From NCBI RefSeq assembly GCF_037203605.1, contig NZ_JBBDHC010000006.1, forward strand, positions 1-64,000: a DNA stretch of 64,000 bases. The letters run 5' to 3'. Of this stretch, positions 48,115-56,438 are shown piece after piece. Within the stretch, counting starts at the first letter, position 1. Each line of letters begins with the position of its first letter. The stretch is from Denitratimonas tolerans. GTDB taxonomy: Bacteria; Pseudomonadota; Gammaproteobacteria; Xanthomonadales; Xanthomonadaceae. The position numbers were made by a program, and so were the translations under genes. Below the pieces are notes generated by a model, which was not told where the DNA came from, did not search any database, and saw nothing but the letters and a program-made list of their open reading frames with translations.

Positions 48115-49749
48115 TTGCAACGTCGCGACTTCATCGCCCTGACCGGGCTTGCCACCAGCGGACTGCTGGTGCCCTCGTTCTTCGGCCGCGCCATCGCCGC
48201 CGAGGAACTGACGAGCGTGCTCGATCCCGCGCTCAAGAAGCGCCTGGCCGACGATGCCCTCACCGCCGCGAAGGATGCCGGCGCCACCTATTGCGACGTG
48301 CGCATCGGCCGCTACCTCAGCCAGGCGGTGATGACGCGCGAAGACAAGGTGCAGAACGTGATGAACCGCGAGTCGACCGGCGTCGGCATCCGCGTGATCG
48401 TCAACGGTGCCTGGGGCTTTGCCGCCACCAGCGACCTGAGCCAGACGGGCGTGGTGGCTGCGGCGAAGCAGGCCGCCGCCATCGCGCGCGCGAACTCGAA
48501 ATACCAGTCCGTGCCGGTGCAGCTGGCCAAGGTACCGGCCTTCGGCGAGGTGAGCTGGAAAACGCCGATCCGCAAGAACGCGATGGAAGTGCCGATCAAG
48601 GACAAGGTCGAGCTGCTGCTGGGGGTGAACGCGGCGGCCATGGAGGCCGGTGCCAGCTTCATCAACTCGACGCTCTTCGCGGTCAACGAGCAGAAGTACT
48701 TCGCCTCCACCGACGGCTCCTGGATCGACCAGGACGTGCACCGCATCTGGGCACCGATGAACGTGACCGCGATCGACAAGGCCAGCGGCAAGTTCCGCAC
48801 CCGCGCCGGTCTCTCCGCACCGATGGGGCTGGGCTGGGAGTACCTGGACGGAAGCGCCGCCGACAAGACCGTGCTACCCAACGGCGTCACCGTGTACGGC
48901 AACTCCTACGACATGCGCGAGGATGCGGTTGCCGCCGCCAAGCAGGCCCAGGAAAAGCTCAAGGCGCCGTCCATCAAGCCGGGCAAGTACGATCTGGTGC
49001 TCGATCCCTCGCACACCTGGCTCACCATCCACGAGTCGGTCGGCCACCCGCTCGAACTGGACCGCGTGCTCGGCTACGAGGCCAACTTCGCCGGCACCAG
49101 CTTCGCCACGCTCGACAAGCGCAGGGAGCACTTCCAGTACGGCAGCGACAAGGTCAACCTCTTTGCCGACAAGACCCAGCCCGGCAGCCTGGGCGCGGTG
49201 GGCTACGATGACGAGGGCGTGAAGTGCAAGCGCTGGGACCTGATCCGCGAGGGCAAGCTGGTCGACTACCAGACCATCCGCGATCAGGCCCACATCCTCG
49301 GCAAGACCGAGTCGGACGGCTGCTGCTACGCCGATTCCTGGTCGAGCGTGCAGTTTCAGCGCATGGCCAACGTCTCGCTCGCGCCCGGCAAGGAAAAACT
49401 CGCTCCGGCCGACATCGTCAAGGACGTGGAAAACGGCATCTACATCGTCGGCTCCGGCTCTTTTTCCATCGACCAGCAGCGCTACAACGCCCAGTTCGGC
49501 GGGCAGGTCTTCTTCGAGATCAAGGACGGCAAGATCGCCGCCCAGGTCGAGGATGTGGCCTACCAGATCCGCACCCCGGAGTTCTGGAATGCCTGCGTCG
49601 CCGTGGCCGACGAAAGCGACTACCGCCTGGGCGGCTCGTTCTTCGACGGCAAGGGCCAGCCGAGCCAGTCCTCGGCGGTATCGCACGGTTCCAGCACCGC
49701 GCGCTTCAACGGCATCAACGTCATCAACACCGCGCGCTCGCTCGGCTGA
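48115..49749 (+). CDS. tldD: TldD-type metalloprotease with Tat signal
   Basis: 544 residues. The start is TTG at 48115, because it puts the twin-arginine sequence QRRDFIALTGL at the very N-terminus and has AAGGAG six bases upstream; a long in-frame leader upstream has no signal logic. The TldD/PmbA metalloprotease domain carries the zinc motif HESVGHPLELDR (HExxxH plus later residues). TldD-TldE complexes in E. coli cut modified or unfolded peptides (microcin B17, CcdA) in the cytosol; this one appears to be exported. It is followed 21 bp later by the partner gene. Confidence 0.9.
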   Translation: MQRRDFIALTGLATSGLLVPSFFGRAIAAEELTSVLDPALKKRLADDALTAAKDAGATYCDVRIGRYLSQAVMTREDKVQNVMNRESTGVGIRVIVNGAWGFAATSDLSQTGVVAAAKQAAAIARANSKYQSVPVQLAKVPAFGEVSWKTPIRKNAMEVPIKDKVELLLGVNAAAMEAGASFINSTLFAVNEQKYFASTDGSWIDQDVHRIWAPMNVTAIDKASGKFRTRAGLSAPMGLGWEYLDGSAADKTVLPNGVTVYGNSYDMREDAVAAAKQAQEKLKAPSIKPGKYDLVLDPSHTWLTIHESVGHPLELDRVLGYEANFAGTSFATLDKRREHFQYGSDKVNLFADKTQPGSLGAVGYDDEGVKCKRWDLIREGKLVDYQTIRDQAHILGKTESDGCCYADSWSSVQFQRMANVSLAPGKEKLAPADIVKDVENGIYIVGSGSFSIDQQRYNAQFGGQVFFEIKDGKIAAQVEDVAYQIRTPEFWNACVAVADESDYRLGGSFFDGKGQPSQSSAVSHGSSTARFNGINVINTARSLG

Positions 49750-49770
49750 CCCGGACCGGAGGAATACCCC

Positions 49771-51105
49771 ATGAGCATCCTTACCGAAGAACAGAGCCGC
49801 GCGATCCTCGACAAGGTCATCAAGCTGTCGAAGGCCGACGAGTGCTCGGCCACACTGAATGGCGAAGTCGCGGGCAACATCCGCTTCGCGCTCAACAGCG
49901 TTTCCACCAGCGGCATCATCGACAACGCCGAACTGAACGTGATGGTGGCGTTCGGCAAGCGCACCGGCATGGCCAGCATCAACCAGTTCGACGACGCCTC
50001 GCTCGAGCGCGTGGTGCGCCACGCCGAGGAGCTGGCAAGGCTGGCACCGGAAAATCCCGAGTTCATGCCGGCGATCGACACGCAGGAATACAAGGCCAGC
50101 GCCACCTTCAGCGAATCCACCGCCGCGATCACGCCCGAGTTCCGCGCCGAGGTGGCGGCCAAGTCGATAGGCCCCTGCAAGGAAAAGGGTCTGGTGGCGG
50201 CGGGTTTTCTGGAAGATGGCCGGAGTTTTTCCGCCATCGCCAACAGCAAGGGCAACTTCGGCTACCAGAAGGCCACTTCGTTCAGCTATACCTGCACCGT
50301 GCGCACCGAGGACGGGCGCGGCTCGGGCTGGGTGGGCCGCAGCCTGAAAGACGCCTCGGCCTTCAAGCCCGAAGACGACATCCAGGTCGCCATGCGCAAG
50401 GCCGTCGAATCGACCGAGGCGCGCGCGCTGGAGCCGGGCAAGTACACCGTGGTGCTGGAACCTGCCGCCGTGGCCGGGCTGGTCGGCTTCATGATGTTCT
50501 TCTTCGACGCCCGCAGCGCCGACGAAGGGCGCAGCTTCCTGTCGAAGAAAGGCGGCGGCAACCGCGTCGGCGAACAGCTCTTCGACAGGCAGGTGAACAT
50601 CATCACCGACCCCTGGGACGCCGACACGCCCACCCTGCCCTGGGACATGATGGGCCTGCCGCGCCGGCGCGCCGAGATCATCAAGGACGGCAGGGTCGCC
50701 TTCCTCAACTATTCGCCCTACTGGGCGCAGAAGCAGGGCAAGGACGCCACCGCCATGCCCGGCAACCTCCTGATGGCCGGCGGCAGCAAGTCCACCGCCG
50801 AGCTGGTCAAGGGCACGAAGAAGGGCCTGCTGGTGACGCGCACCTGGTACATCCGCATGGTCGATCCGCAGACGGTCCTTCTCACCGGACTCACCCGCGA
50901 CGGCACCTTCTACATCGAGGACGGCGAGATCAAGTACCCGGTGAAGAACTTCCGCTTCAACGAGTCGCCGGTGATCATGCTCAACAACATCGACGAGCTG
51001 GGCAAGCCGGTGCGGGTGCAGGGCGACGAATCCCCGATCGCCATGGTGCTGCCGCCGATGCGCCTGCGCGATTTCACCTTCACCTCGCTGTCGGATGCCG
51101 TTTAG
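49771..51105 (+). CDS. pmbA: TldE/PmbA-like partner of exported TldD
   Basis: 444 residues of the TldD/PmbA family without the HExxxH motif, like TldE, which lacks the zinc site and shapes the cavity of the heterodimer. The typical C-terminal half is present (LEPAAVAGLVGFMMFFFDARSADEGRSFLS, FDRQVNIITDPWD). No signal peptide is visible, whereas its partner has a Tat signal. If they form one complex, this subunit may travel across the membrane bound to TldD. The ATG at 49771 has GGAGGA nine bases upstream. Confidence 0.9.
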   Translation: MSILTEEQSRAILDKVIKLSKADECSATLNGEVAGNIRFALNSVSTSGIIDNAELNVMVAFGKRTGMASINQFDDASLERVVRHAEELARLAPENPEFMPAIDTQEYKASATFSESTAAITPEFRAEVAAKSIGPCKEKGLVAAGFLEDGRSFSAIANSKGNFGYQKATSFSYTCTVRTEDGRGSGWVGRSLKDASAFKPEDDIQVAMRKAVESTEARALEPGKYTVVLEPAAVAGLVGFMMFFFDARSADEGRSFLSKKGGGNRVGEQLFDRQVNIITDPWDADTPTLPWDMMGLPRRRAEIIKDGRVAFLNYSPYWAQKQGKDATAMPGNLLMAGGSKSTAELVKGTKKGLLVTRTWYIRMVDPQTVLLTGLTRDGTFYIEDGEIKYPVKNFRFNESPVIMLNNIDELGKPVRVQGDESPIAMVLPPMRLRDFTFTSLSDAV

Positions 51106-51110
51106 CCCTT

Positions 51111-51197
51111 CCGTCGGGGCATAGGTCGGCCCTACGCCCCCGACGTTGGCGATGGAGGGTGCCGGGGCCTTCCGTCGGGGGCGTAGCCTCGACCTAC
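51111..51197. repeat. Two REP-like units between pmbA and atpG
   Basis: The first unit (51111-51145) is an imperfect palindrome CGTCGGGGCATAGG...CCTACGCCCCCGACG. The second (about 51173-51197) is CGTCGGGGGCGTAGCCTCGACCTACC in the same family. They separate two convergent transcripts and the second reaches into the 3' codons of atpG. Confidence 0.6.
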
Positions 51198-52081
51198 CGG
51201 CGCGGCGCGTCCGAGCCCTCACCCAGATGGCCGACCACGATGTCCATCAGCTCGTGGGTGATTTCGTCCTGGCGGACTCCGGCCAGCTCGCGCCGCACGC
51301 CTTCCAGGCGCTCGCCGACGGACTGCTCGGCCTGCTGCATCAGCGCCAGGCGCGCCGCGTTTTCGGTCACCATCGCCTCGGCCGATGCGCGAAACACGCT
51401 GGCGAAGATGTGGTTGCGCACCAGCGCCGAGAGCATGGCACCCGGTGCCAGGCTGAAATCCGGCAGCGCGGGCGCTGCCCAGCGCATCGGCGGTTGGAGC
51501 AGTGCCGGATCCAGCGGCAGGAGGACGGTGGTCGCCGCCTCGCGCGCCCCGCCTTCGATGCGTCGCGTCCACGCCAGCCGCACGCCCAGTTCCGCCAGCG
51601 GGCCGCCGCTGAAGCGCTCAACCCGCATGACGATCTCGCCGGAAAGCCGTCCGATGCCCTCCACCGAGGCCGGCGGGGTGAGGCGCTGGTCGACCGTCAG
51701 CCCGACATCCTCCAGCGCCCGCGCAAGCCGGGCACCGACGCAAATCAGCAGGGCCTTGTGTCTATTGTTCTGCGGGACGTGCGGCAACAGCGCGCGCGCG
51801 ACCTGTTCGTTGTAGTTGCCGCAGAAGCCGTGGTCCGAACCGAAGGCGACGATCACCCGGCGCGTCACCCGCGGCAGGTCCAACTGCGCCCGGCCGCGCA
51901 TGCGGAAGGCGAAGGCGGAAAACCCCTGCAGAATGGTGCGATGGTAGGCCCCGATGGCCTGTGCGGCGCGTTCGTAGGGCCCGACGTTGATCGCGGCGAG
52001 CGCCTTCATCGTGCCCACGATGCCGCGGATGCTGGAAAGCACCTTCTCCTGCTGGACGAGCTGCTCCAGGCCCTGGGTCAT
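51194..52081 (-). CDS. atpG: N-type ATPase gamma subunit
   Basis: 295 residues. Gamma-type central stalk: an N-terminal coiled coil (VQQEKVLSSIRGIVGTMKALAAINV), a Rossmann-like middle (VIVAFGSDHGFCGNYNEQV), and a C-terminal coiled coil with SVFRASAEAMVTENAARLALMQQAEQ. It is last gene of the operon and overlaps atpA by four bases (ATGA). It is divergent enough from housekeeping gamma to support the N-type assignment. Confidence 0.9.
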   Translation of the reverse strand: MTQGLEQLVQQEKVLSSIRGIVGTMKALAAINVGPYERAAQAIGAYHRTILQGFSAFAFRMRGRAQLDLPRVTRRVIVAFGSDHGFCGNYNEQVARALLPHVPQNNRHKALLICVGARLARALEDVGLTVDQRLTPPASVEGIGRLSGEIVMRVERFSGGPLAELGVRLAWTRRIEGGAREAATTVLLPLDPALLQPPMRWAAPALPDFSLAPGAMLSALVRNHIFASVFRASAEAMVTENAARLALMQQAEQSVGERLEGVRRELAGVRQDEITHELMDIVVGHLGEGSDAPRR

Positions 52082-53655
52082 CCACGCCCCGCCGCGCGCT
52101 GGCGCGCAGCGCCCTCCGATCCGGCGTCGAGGGCTGCGCGCGCGACGTCGACGATGCGCTCCTGCTCGGCCTTGCCCAGCGCCAGGTTGCTTTCAATGCG
52201 CTGCGCGACATCCTCCAGCGCATCGCGCGCGGCGCGGCGCACCCGCCGCATGGCGTCGATGAAGCGCCCTTCGGCGATGCCGTCGAACAGGCCCTCCATC
52301 GCGGCGACCAGCACCGCGACCTGCTCCAGCGCCGGCATCGGATCGCGCTCGGCCTGGCGCAGCGCGGCGCGCACGCTGGCACCGCGCGCAAGGCGCGCGC
52401 GGACCGTGTCGTCCAGGCGCGTACCGAAGCGCGCGAACTCTTCCAGCTCCTCGAACTGCGCCAGCATCACGCGCAGGTTGCCGGCGACCGCGCGCAGCGC
52501 GCGGTTCTGCGCCTTGCCGCCCACGCGCGACACCGACAGGCCCGGATCCGCGGCCGGAAACTGGTTCTTGCGCACCAGCCGCGGCGAGAGGTAGATCTGC
52601 CCGTCGGTAATCGAGATCAGGTTGGTCGGGATATAGGCGGAAAGATTCTCCGCTTCGGTCTCGACCACCGGCAGGGCGGTGATCGACCCACCCCCGCGAT
52701 CGGCATGGAACTGCCCGGCGCGCTCGAGCAGGCGCGCATGCACATGGAAGATGTCGCCGGGGAACGCCTCACGCCCGGGCGGGCGGCGCAGCAGCAGCGA
52801 CAGCTCGCGGTAGGCGCGCGCGTGGTGGGTCATGTCGTCGAATACGACCAGCACGTCGCCGCCCTGGGCAGCGAAATACTCGGCCATGGTCATCGCGGCA
52901 TAGGGCGCGATGTGGGACAGGCCGGGGGCTTCCTCGTCGCCGCTGCTGACGATGATGCAGCGGCCCAGCATGCCGCCCTCGTCCAGCGCGTGGATCACGC
53001 GCGCCACCGCATCACCGCGCTGGCCGATGGCACAGTAGACGCAGATCAGGTCCGAGCGTCGCTGGTTCAGCAAGGTGTCGATGGCCAGCGAGGTCTTGCC
53101 GGTCTGGCGGTCGCCGATGATGAGCTGACGCTGGCCCAGGCCCACCGGGATCATGGCATCGACCACCTTGATGCCCGTGGCAAGCGGCCTTGCGACCGGC
53201 TGGCGTTCCAGAATCCCCGGTGCCTCGGCCTCTATCGCATGCTGCGCCACCGCCACGACGGGCTCCCTGCCATCGCGCGGCCGGCCCAGCGCATCGACCA
53301 CCCGGCCGAGCAGGCGCTCGCCCACCGGCACGCTGACCACCTTGCGGGTGCGGTACACGGCTTCGCCCAGGCGGATCGCCTCCGCCGGCCCGAGCAGCAC
53401 CACGCCGAGGCGGTCGGGCTCCAGGTCCAGCACCAGCCCGCGCACGCCGCTGGCGAACACCACCAGCTCATCGGACAGCGCGCGCGCCAGACCCGAGACG
53501 ATCGCCACGCCGTCGCCCACGTCGGTGACGATGCCGGTTTCGACCATGATCGGCGCGGGCGCAGGTGTCGCCCACAGGCGCGCTTCCCAGGCCGCGAACG
53601 CGGACTCGCCGGCAACACGCGGGTCGCCGCCGCCGGGCCGCGCCTCAGTGCTCAT
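52078..53655 (-). CDS. atpA: N-type ATPase alpha subunit
   Basis: 525 residues, an F1 alpha homologue. P-loop GDRQTGKTSLA (about 185), VYCAIGQRGDAVARV, VVFDDMTHHARAYRELSLLLRRPPGREAFPGD and the typical TEAENLSAYIPTNLISITDGQIYL segment. It forms the catalytic hexamer with AtpD on the cytosolic side. It overlaps atpF by 11 bp at its start and atpG by 4 bp at its end. Confidence 0.95.
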   Translation of the reverse strand: MSTEARPGGGDPRVAGESAFAAWEARLWATPAPAPIMVETGIVTDVGDGVAIVSGLARALSDELVVFASGVRGLVLDLEPDRLGVVLLGPAEAIRLGEAVYRTRKVVSVPVGERLLGRVVDALGRPRDGREPVVAVAQHAIEAEAPGILERQPVARPLATGIKVVDAMIPVGLGQRQLIIGDRQTGKTSLAIDTLLNQRRSDLICVYCAIGQRGDAVARVIHALDEGGMLGRCIIVSSGDEEAPGLSHIAPYAAMTMAEYFAAQGGDVLVVFDDMTHHARAYRELSLLLRRPPGREAFPGDIFHVHARLLERAGQFHADRGGGSITALPVVETEAENLSAYIPTNLISITDGQIYLSPRLVRKNQFPAADPGLSVSRVGGKAQNRALRAVAGNLRVMLAQFEELEEFARFGTRLDDTVRARLARGASVRAALRQAERDPMPALEQVAVLVAAMEGLFDGIAEGRFIDAMRRVRRAARDALEDVAQRIESNLALGKAEQERIVDVARAALDAGSEGAARQRAAGRG

Positions 53656-54415
53656 GATCGTCCGGGAACAGCACCGCGCGGGCGTCCGGATCCTGTGCGA
53701 ACAGCCGCTCGAACTCATCCATGTAGCTGGCGATCGTCCACTCGACGCGGGCGCCGCCGATCTGCAGCACGACGCCGGGCGACTGCCCGGCATCGACCGA
53801 GAACCGCACCCGGATGCCGGGAAACAGCGCCGCCAGATCCGCCTGCAGGTCGTCCTGCAGCGGCGTGGCAAGCGCCTCGCGGCTGGTCACGGTGGCCTGC
53901 CGGCTGGCACCGGCTGCCGCCACGAGCTCATCGGCCATCGGTTCCAGCCTGCGGCCGATGTGGCGCACGATGCCGGCCTCGAGGGTTTCGTCGGCAAGGT
54001 CCTTGAGCGCGCGGCGCGCCAGCTGCGACAGCACCAGCGCACCGGCCTCCTGCAGATCCGCCATGAACTCCCGGCGCTCGCGCTCCAGATGGCGCTGCCA
54101 CTCGCTGCGCTCCTGTTCGAGCTGCTCGCGCGCGTGCTGCATGAGCTGCGCGCGTGTGCCCTCGGTCGCGGCCAGCGCGTGGGCGATCCTGTCATCCTGC
54201 TCGGCCACGCTTTGCTCGTACTGCGCCAGGAAGCGCGCCTCGGCGGCCTGCGCCTCGGCGCGGGCCTCCTCGGCGGCGGCCATGCGGCGGGCGATCTCGG
54301 CCTCGCGCTGGTCGATGCCGTCGAGGATCGGGCGATAGAGAAAGCGCCGCAGCAGCCACACCAGCAGCAGGAAGTTGGCGACCTGCGCGACCACGGTGAC
54401 CCAGTCGATCGACAT
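53645..54415 (-). CDS. atpF: N-type ATPase b subunit with delta-like C-terminal region
   Basis: 256 residues, about 100 longer than a normal b subunit. One N-terminal membrane helix (VAQVANFLLLVWLLRRFLYRP), a long charged coiled coil (about 35-170), then a globular tail in which IRVRFSVDAG, GVVLQIGGARVEW and SYMDEFERL recall the end of the delta/OSCP subunit. The operon has no delta gene, so this tail probably does delta's job of tying the stalk to F1. It starts five bases after atpE. Confidence 0.9.
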   Translation of the reverse strand: MSIDWVTVVAQVANFLLLVWLLRRFLYRPILDGIDQREAEIARRMAAAEEARAEAQAAEARFLAQYEQSVAEQDDRIAHALAATEGTRAQLMQHAREQLEQERSEWQRHLERERREFMADLQEAGALVLSQLARRALKDLADETLEAGIVRHIGRRLEPMADELVAAAGASRQATVTSREALATPLQDDLQADLAALFPGIRVRFSVDAGQSPGVVLQIGGARVEWTIASYMDEFERLFAQDPDARAVLFPDDHEH

Positions 54416-54420
54416 GGTGG

Positions 54421-54699
54421 CTAGCCGCCGACGCTGGCGCTGACCGCGTTCCAGAACGGGTTGGCGAAAATGAGGATCAGCGCCACCACGAAGCAGTAGA
54501 TGCCCGAGGATTCCACCATCGCCAGGCTGACGAACAGGGTGCGCGACAGCATCGGGGCGGCATCGGGCTGCTGGGCGATGGCACCCATCGCGGCGGCGGC
54601 GGCGCGACCTTCGCCCAGGGCGGCACCGAACGAACCGATCGCCACGGTCAGGCCCGCGGTCAGGATGGACACCAGTGCCACCAGGCTCAGTTCACTCAT
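54421..54699 (-). CDS. atpE: N-type ATPase c subunit (rotor ring)
   Basis: 92 residues forming a two-helix hairpin with a polar loop around IAQQPDAAP. The second helix has the ion-binding carboxylate E63 (AMVESSGIYCFVVAL) flanked by S64, S65 and Y68. The first helix has a second acidic residue, E30, in ALGEGRAAA where classical sodium-type rings have Gln. This is the two-carboxylate pattern of some N-type rings. Its ATG overlaps the atpB stop as ATGA. Confidence 0.93.
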   Translation of the reverse strand: MSELSLVALVSILTAGLTVAIGSFGAALGEGRAAAAAMGAIAQQPDAAPMLSRTLFVSLAMVESSGIYCFVVALILIFANPFWNAVSASVGG

Positions 54700-55391
54700 C
54701 GGGAATCCTCCGGCAGGGGTTTGGTACGCGGCTGGCTCATCGCCGCGGAAATGTAGACCGTGGCCAGCACGGCGAAGATGTAGGCCTGGACCATGCCGAT
54801 CAGCAGGCCGAACAGGTCCATGACCACGGGAAAGAAGAAGGGCGCGATGCCGAGCAGGATGGCCACGATCACCGCGCCGCTCATCACGTTGCCGTAGAGG
54901 CGGATCGACAGCGAAATCACCTTGGACACCTCGCCCAGGAGATTCATCGGCAGCAGCAGGAACGAGGGCTGGATGAAGCTGCCGAGGTAGGCGCGCCAGC
55001 CGCCGTGCGCGATGCCGAAGGCCGGCACCGCGAACAGCACCACCAGGGTCAGCGCGAGCGTGGTGGACAGCGAGCCGGTGGGCGAACGGAAGCCCGGCAC
55101 CACGCCCAGCAGGCTGGCGGTGGCGATGAACAGGAACACGCTGCCGGTCAGGTGCATTATCGGGCGTACCGAATAGGGCGTGATGGCGCGGATCTGGTCC
55201 TCGATCATCACCACGATGGTTTCGGCCAGGGTGCGCCAGCGGCCCGGCGGCACGTCCGGACGCAGCCTGCGCGTGATCCGCCAGGACGCCAGGGTCAGCG
55301 CCGCCATGACAATCCAGGTGTTGACGATGGTGGCGTTGAGGCGCAGGCCCCGGTATTGCCACAGCACCACGGTATCGGGCGTCAGCTCCAT
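54696..55391 (-). CDS. atpB: N-type ATPase a subunit
   Basis: 231 residues with five to six membrane helices. The essential arginine lies in VISLSIRLYGNVMSGAVI. GLLIGMVQAYIFAVLATVYIS follows near the C-terminus. It forms the ion half-channels next to the c ring in the inner membrane. It directly follows atpR without a gap. Confidence 0.94.
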   Translation of the reverse strand: MELTPDTVVLWQYRGLRLNATIVNTWIVMAALTLASWRITRRLRPDVPPGRWRTLAETIVVMIEDQIRAITPYSVRPIMHLTGSVFLFIATASLLGVVPGFRSPTGSLSTTLALTLVVLFAVPAFGIAHGGWRAYLGSFIQPSFLLLPMNLLGEVSKVISLSIRLYGNVMSGAVIVAILLGIAPFFFPVVMDLFGLLIGMVQAYIFAVLATVYISAAMSQPRTKPLPEDSR

Positions 55392-55709
55392 TCAGCGGTC
55401 CTCCGTGGCGGAAGGCCGCGGCGCGCGGGCGCGGCGCACCGCCACCGTGCGCGCCGCGAAGAACGCCGCCATGTAGCCGATCCAGCACGACAGCGGCTGC
55501 AGCCAGCGCGCCAGCGCGAAACCCACACCCAGCAGCAGGACCGCGCGCAGCAGGAAGCTGGCCAGCAGTATCGGGCCGGGCCGGGCCGAGCCCAGCGCCT
55601 TGTGCATGCCCCAGGCCAGCCCCGCGAAAAACAGCGCGCTGACCGCAAGCCCCGCGCCGAAGCCGGCCAGCAGGGCCACACCGTCAAGGGCTGTCATGGC
55701 GTCATTCAT
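55392..55709 (-). CDS. atpR: N-ATPase subunit AtpR
   Basis: 105 residues with three membrane helices (GVALLAGFGAGLAVSALFFAGLAWGMH, PILLASFLLRAVLLLGVGF, a third around SCWIGYMAAFF). A small protein found between atpQ and atpB is typical of N-type operons. Its role is unknown; help in assembling the c ring or binding of an inner cavity is presumed. ATG at 55709, or 55697. It overlaps atpQ by eight bases. Confidence 0.85.
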   Translation of the reverse strand: MNDAMTALDGVALLAGFGAGLAVSALFFAGLAWGMHKALGSARPGPILLASFLLRAVLLLGVGFALARWLQPLSCWIGYMAAFFAARTVAVRRARAPRPSATEDR

Positions 55710-56031
55710 CGCCTGTCTCCGGTTCCTCGGGCACCTCGTCCTCGCGCGCGCCCTGCTGTTCCCGCGCGACCCACTCCCAGGCCACGAGGACGCCGACCAC
55801 CAGGCCGCCCAGGATCAGCGCCAGCGGCCAGGAAAACGGCTGCGGCGCGACCCGCTCCAGCCACAGTCCGAGCAATGCGCCCAGCACGGTCGGCAGCGCC
55901 ACCGACCAGCCGATCGCGCCGAAGGCACTCAGCCCGCGCAGCGGGCTCCAGGGCCGGCGGGCGCGGCTGCGCCGCATGCGTTCGGCACGCGCGCGGATGC
56001 GGTCGGCGGTGGCGCGGTCCATGTCGCTCAT
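55702..56031 (-). CDS. atpQ: N-ATPase subunit AtpQ (AtpZ/AtpI-like)
   Basis: 109 residues: a basic N-terminal part (MDRATADRIRARAERMRR), two membrane helices (GAIGWSVALPTVLGALLGLWLERV and FSWPLALILGGLVVGVLVAW) and an acidic tail. It resembles AtpZ/AtpI-type accessory proteins. It is diagnostic of the N-type gene order. It overlaps atpC by four bases. Confidence 0.85.
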   Translation of the reverse strand: MSDMDRATADRIRARAERMRRSRARRPWSPLRGLSAFGAIGWSVALPTVLGALLGLWLERVAPQPFSWPLALILGGLVVGVLVAWEWVAREQQGAREDEVPEEPETGDE

Positions 56032-56438
56032 GCCGCCGGCTTCCGCAGTTCGGCAAACTGCCGCACGATGCCCACCTCCAGGCGCGACATCGCGGTGCGC
56101 GCCTCGCGCTCGGCCTCGTCCATCTCCAGCAAAGTCGCGTCGATGGTGTCCGACAGGCTGGCCAGATCCTCGCCGCGCACCGCGCGCCGCACCACGACCT
56201 CGACCCGCGCCCCGTGTTTCACCAGCAGGCCATGATCGATCCCGAAGAAATACTCGCGCCCGTCCGTGCCGGTCACGACCAGCACCGAGGGCACCAGCGG
56301 CGCGACGTGGTCCGCGTGCCGGGGGAGCAGGCCGAAGGCACCGTTCTCGGCCACCGCGAACACGCTGCGCGCCGACGCTTCGAACACCGTCCGGGTCGGC
56401 ACCCGCAGGCTGAGCCGCATGTCGCCGGCGACGCTCAC
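56028..56438 (-). CDS. atpC: N-type ATPase epsilon subunit
   Basis: 136 residues: an N-terminal beta sandwich (RLSLRVPTRTVFEASARSVFAVAENGAFGLLPRHAD) and a C-terminal helical hairpin. It couples F1 rotation to the ring. In N-type operons it comes second, after atpD, as here. Four-base overlaps on both sides. Confidence 0.92.
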   Translation of the reverse strand: MSVAGDMRLSLRVPTRTVFEASARSVFAVAENGAFGLLPRHADHVAPLVPSVLVVTGTDGREYFFGIDHGLLVKHGARVEVVVRRAVRGEDLASLSDTIDATLLEMDEAEREARTAMSRLEVGIVRQFAELRKPAA

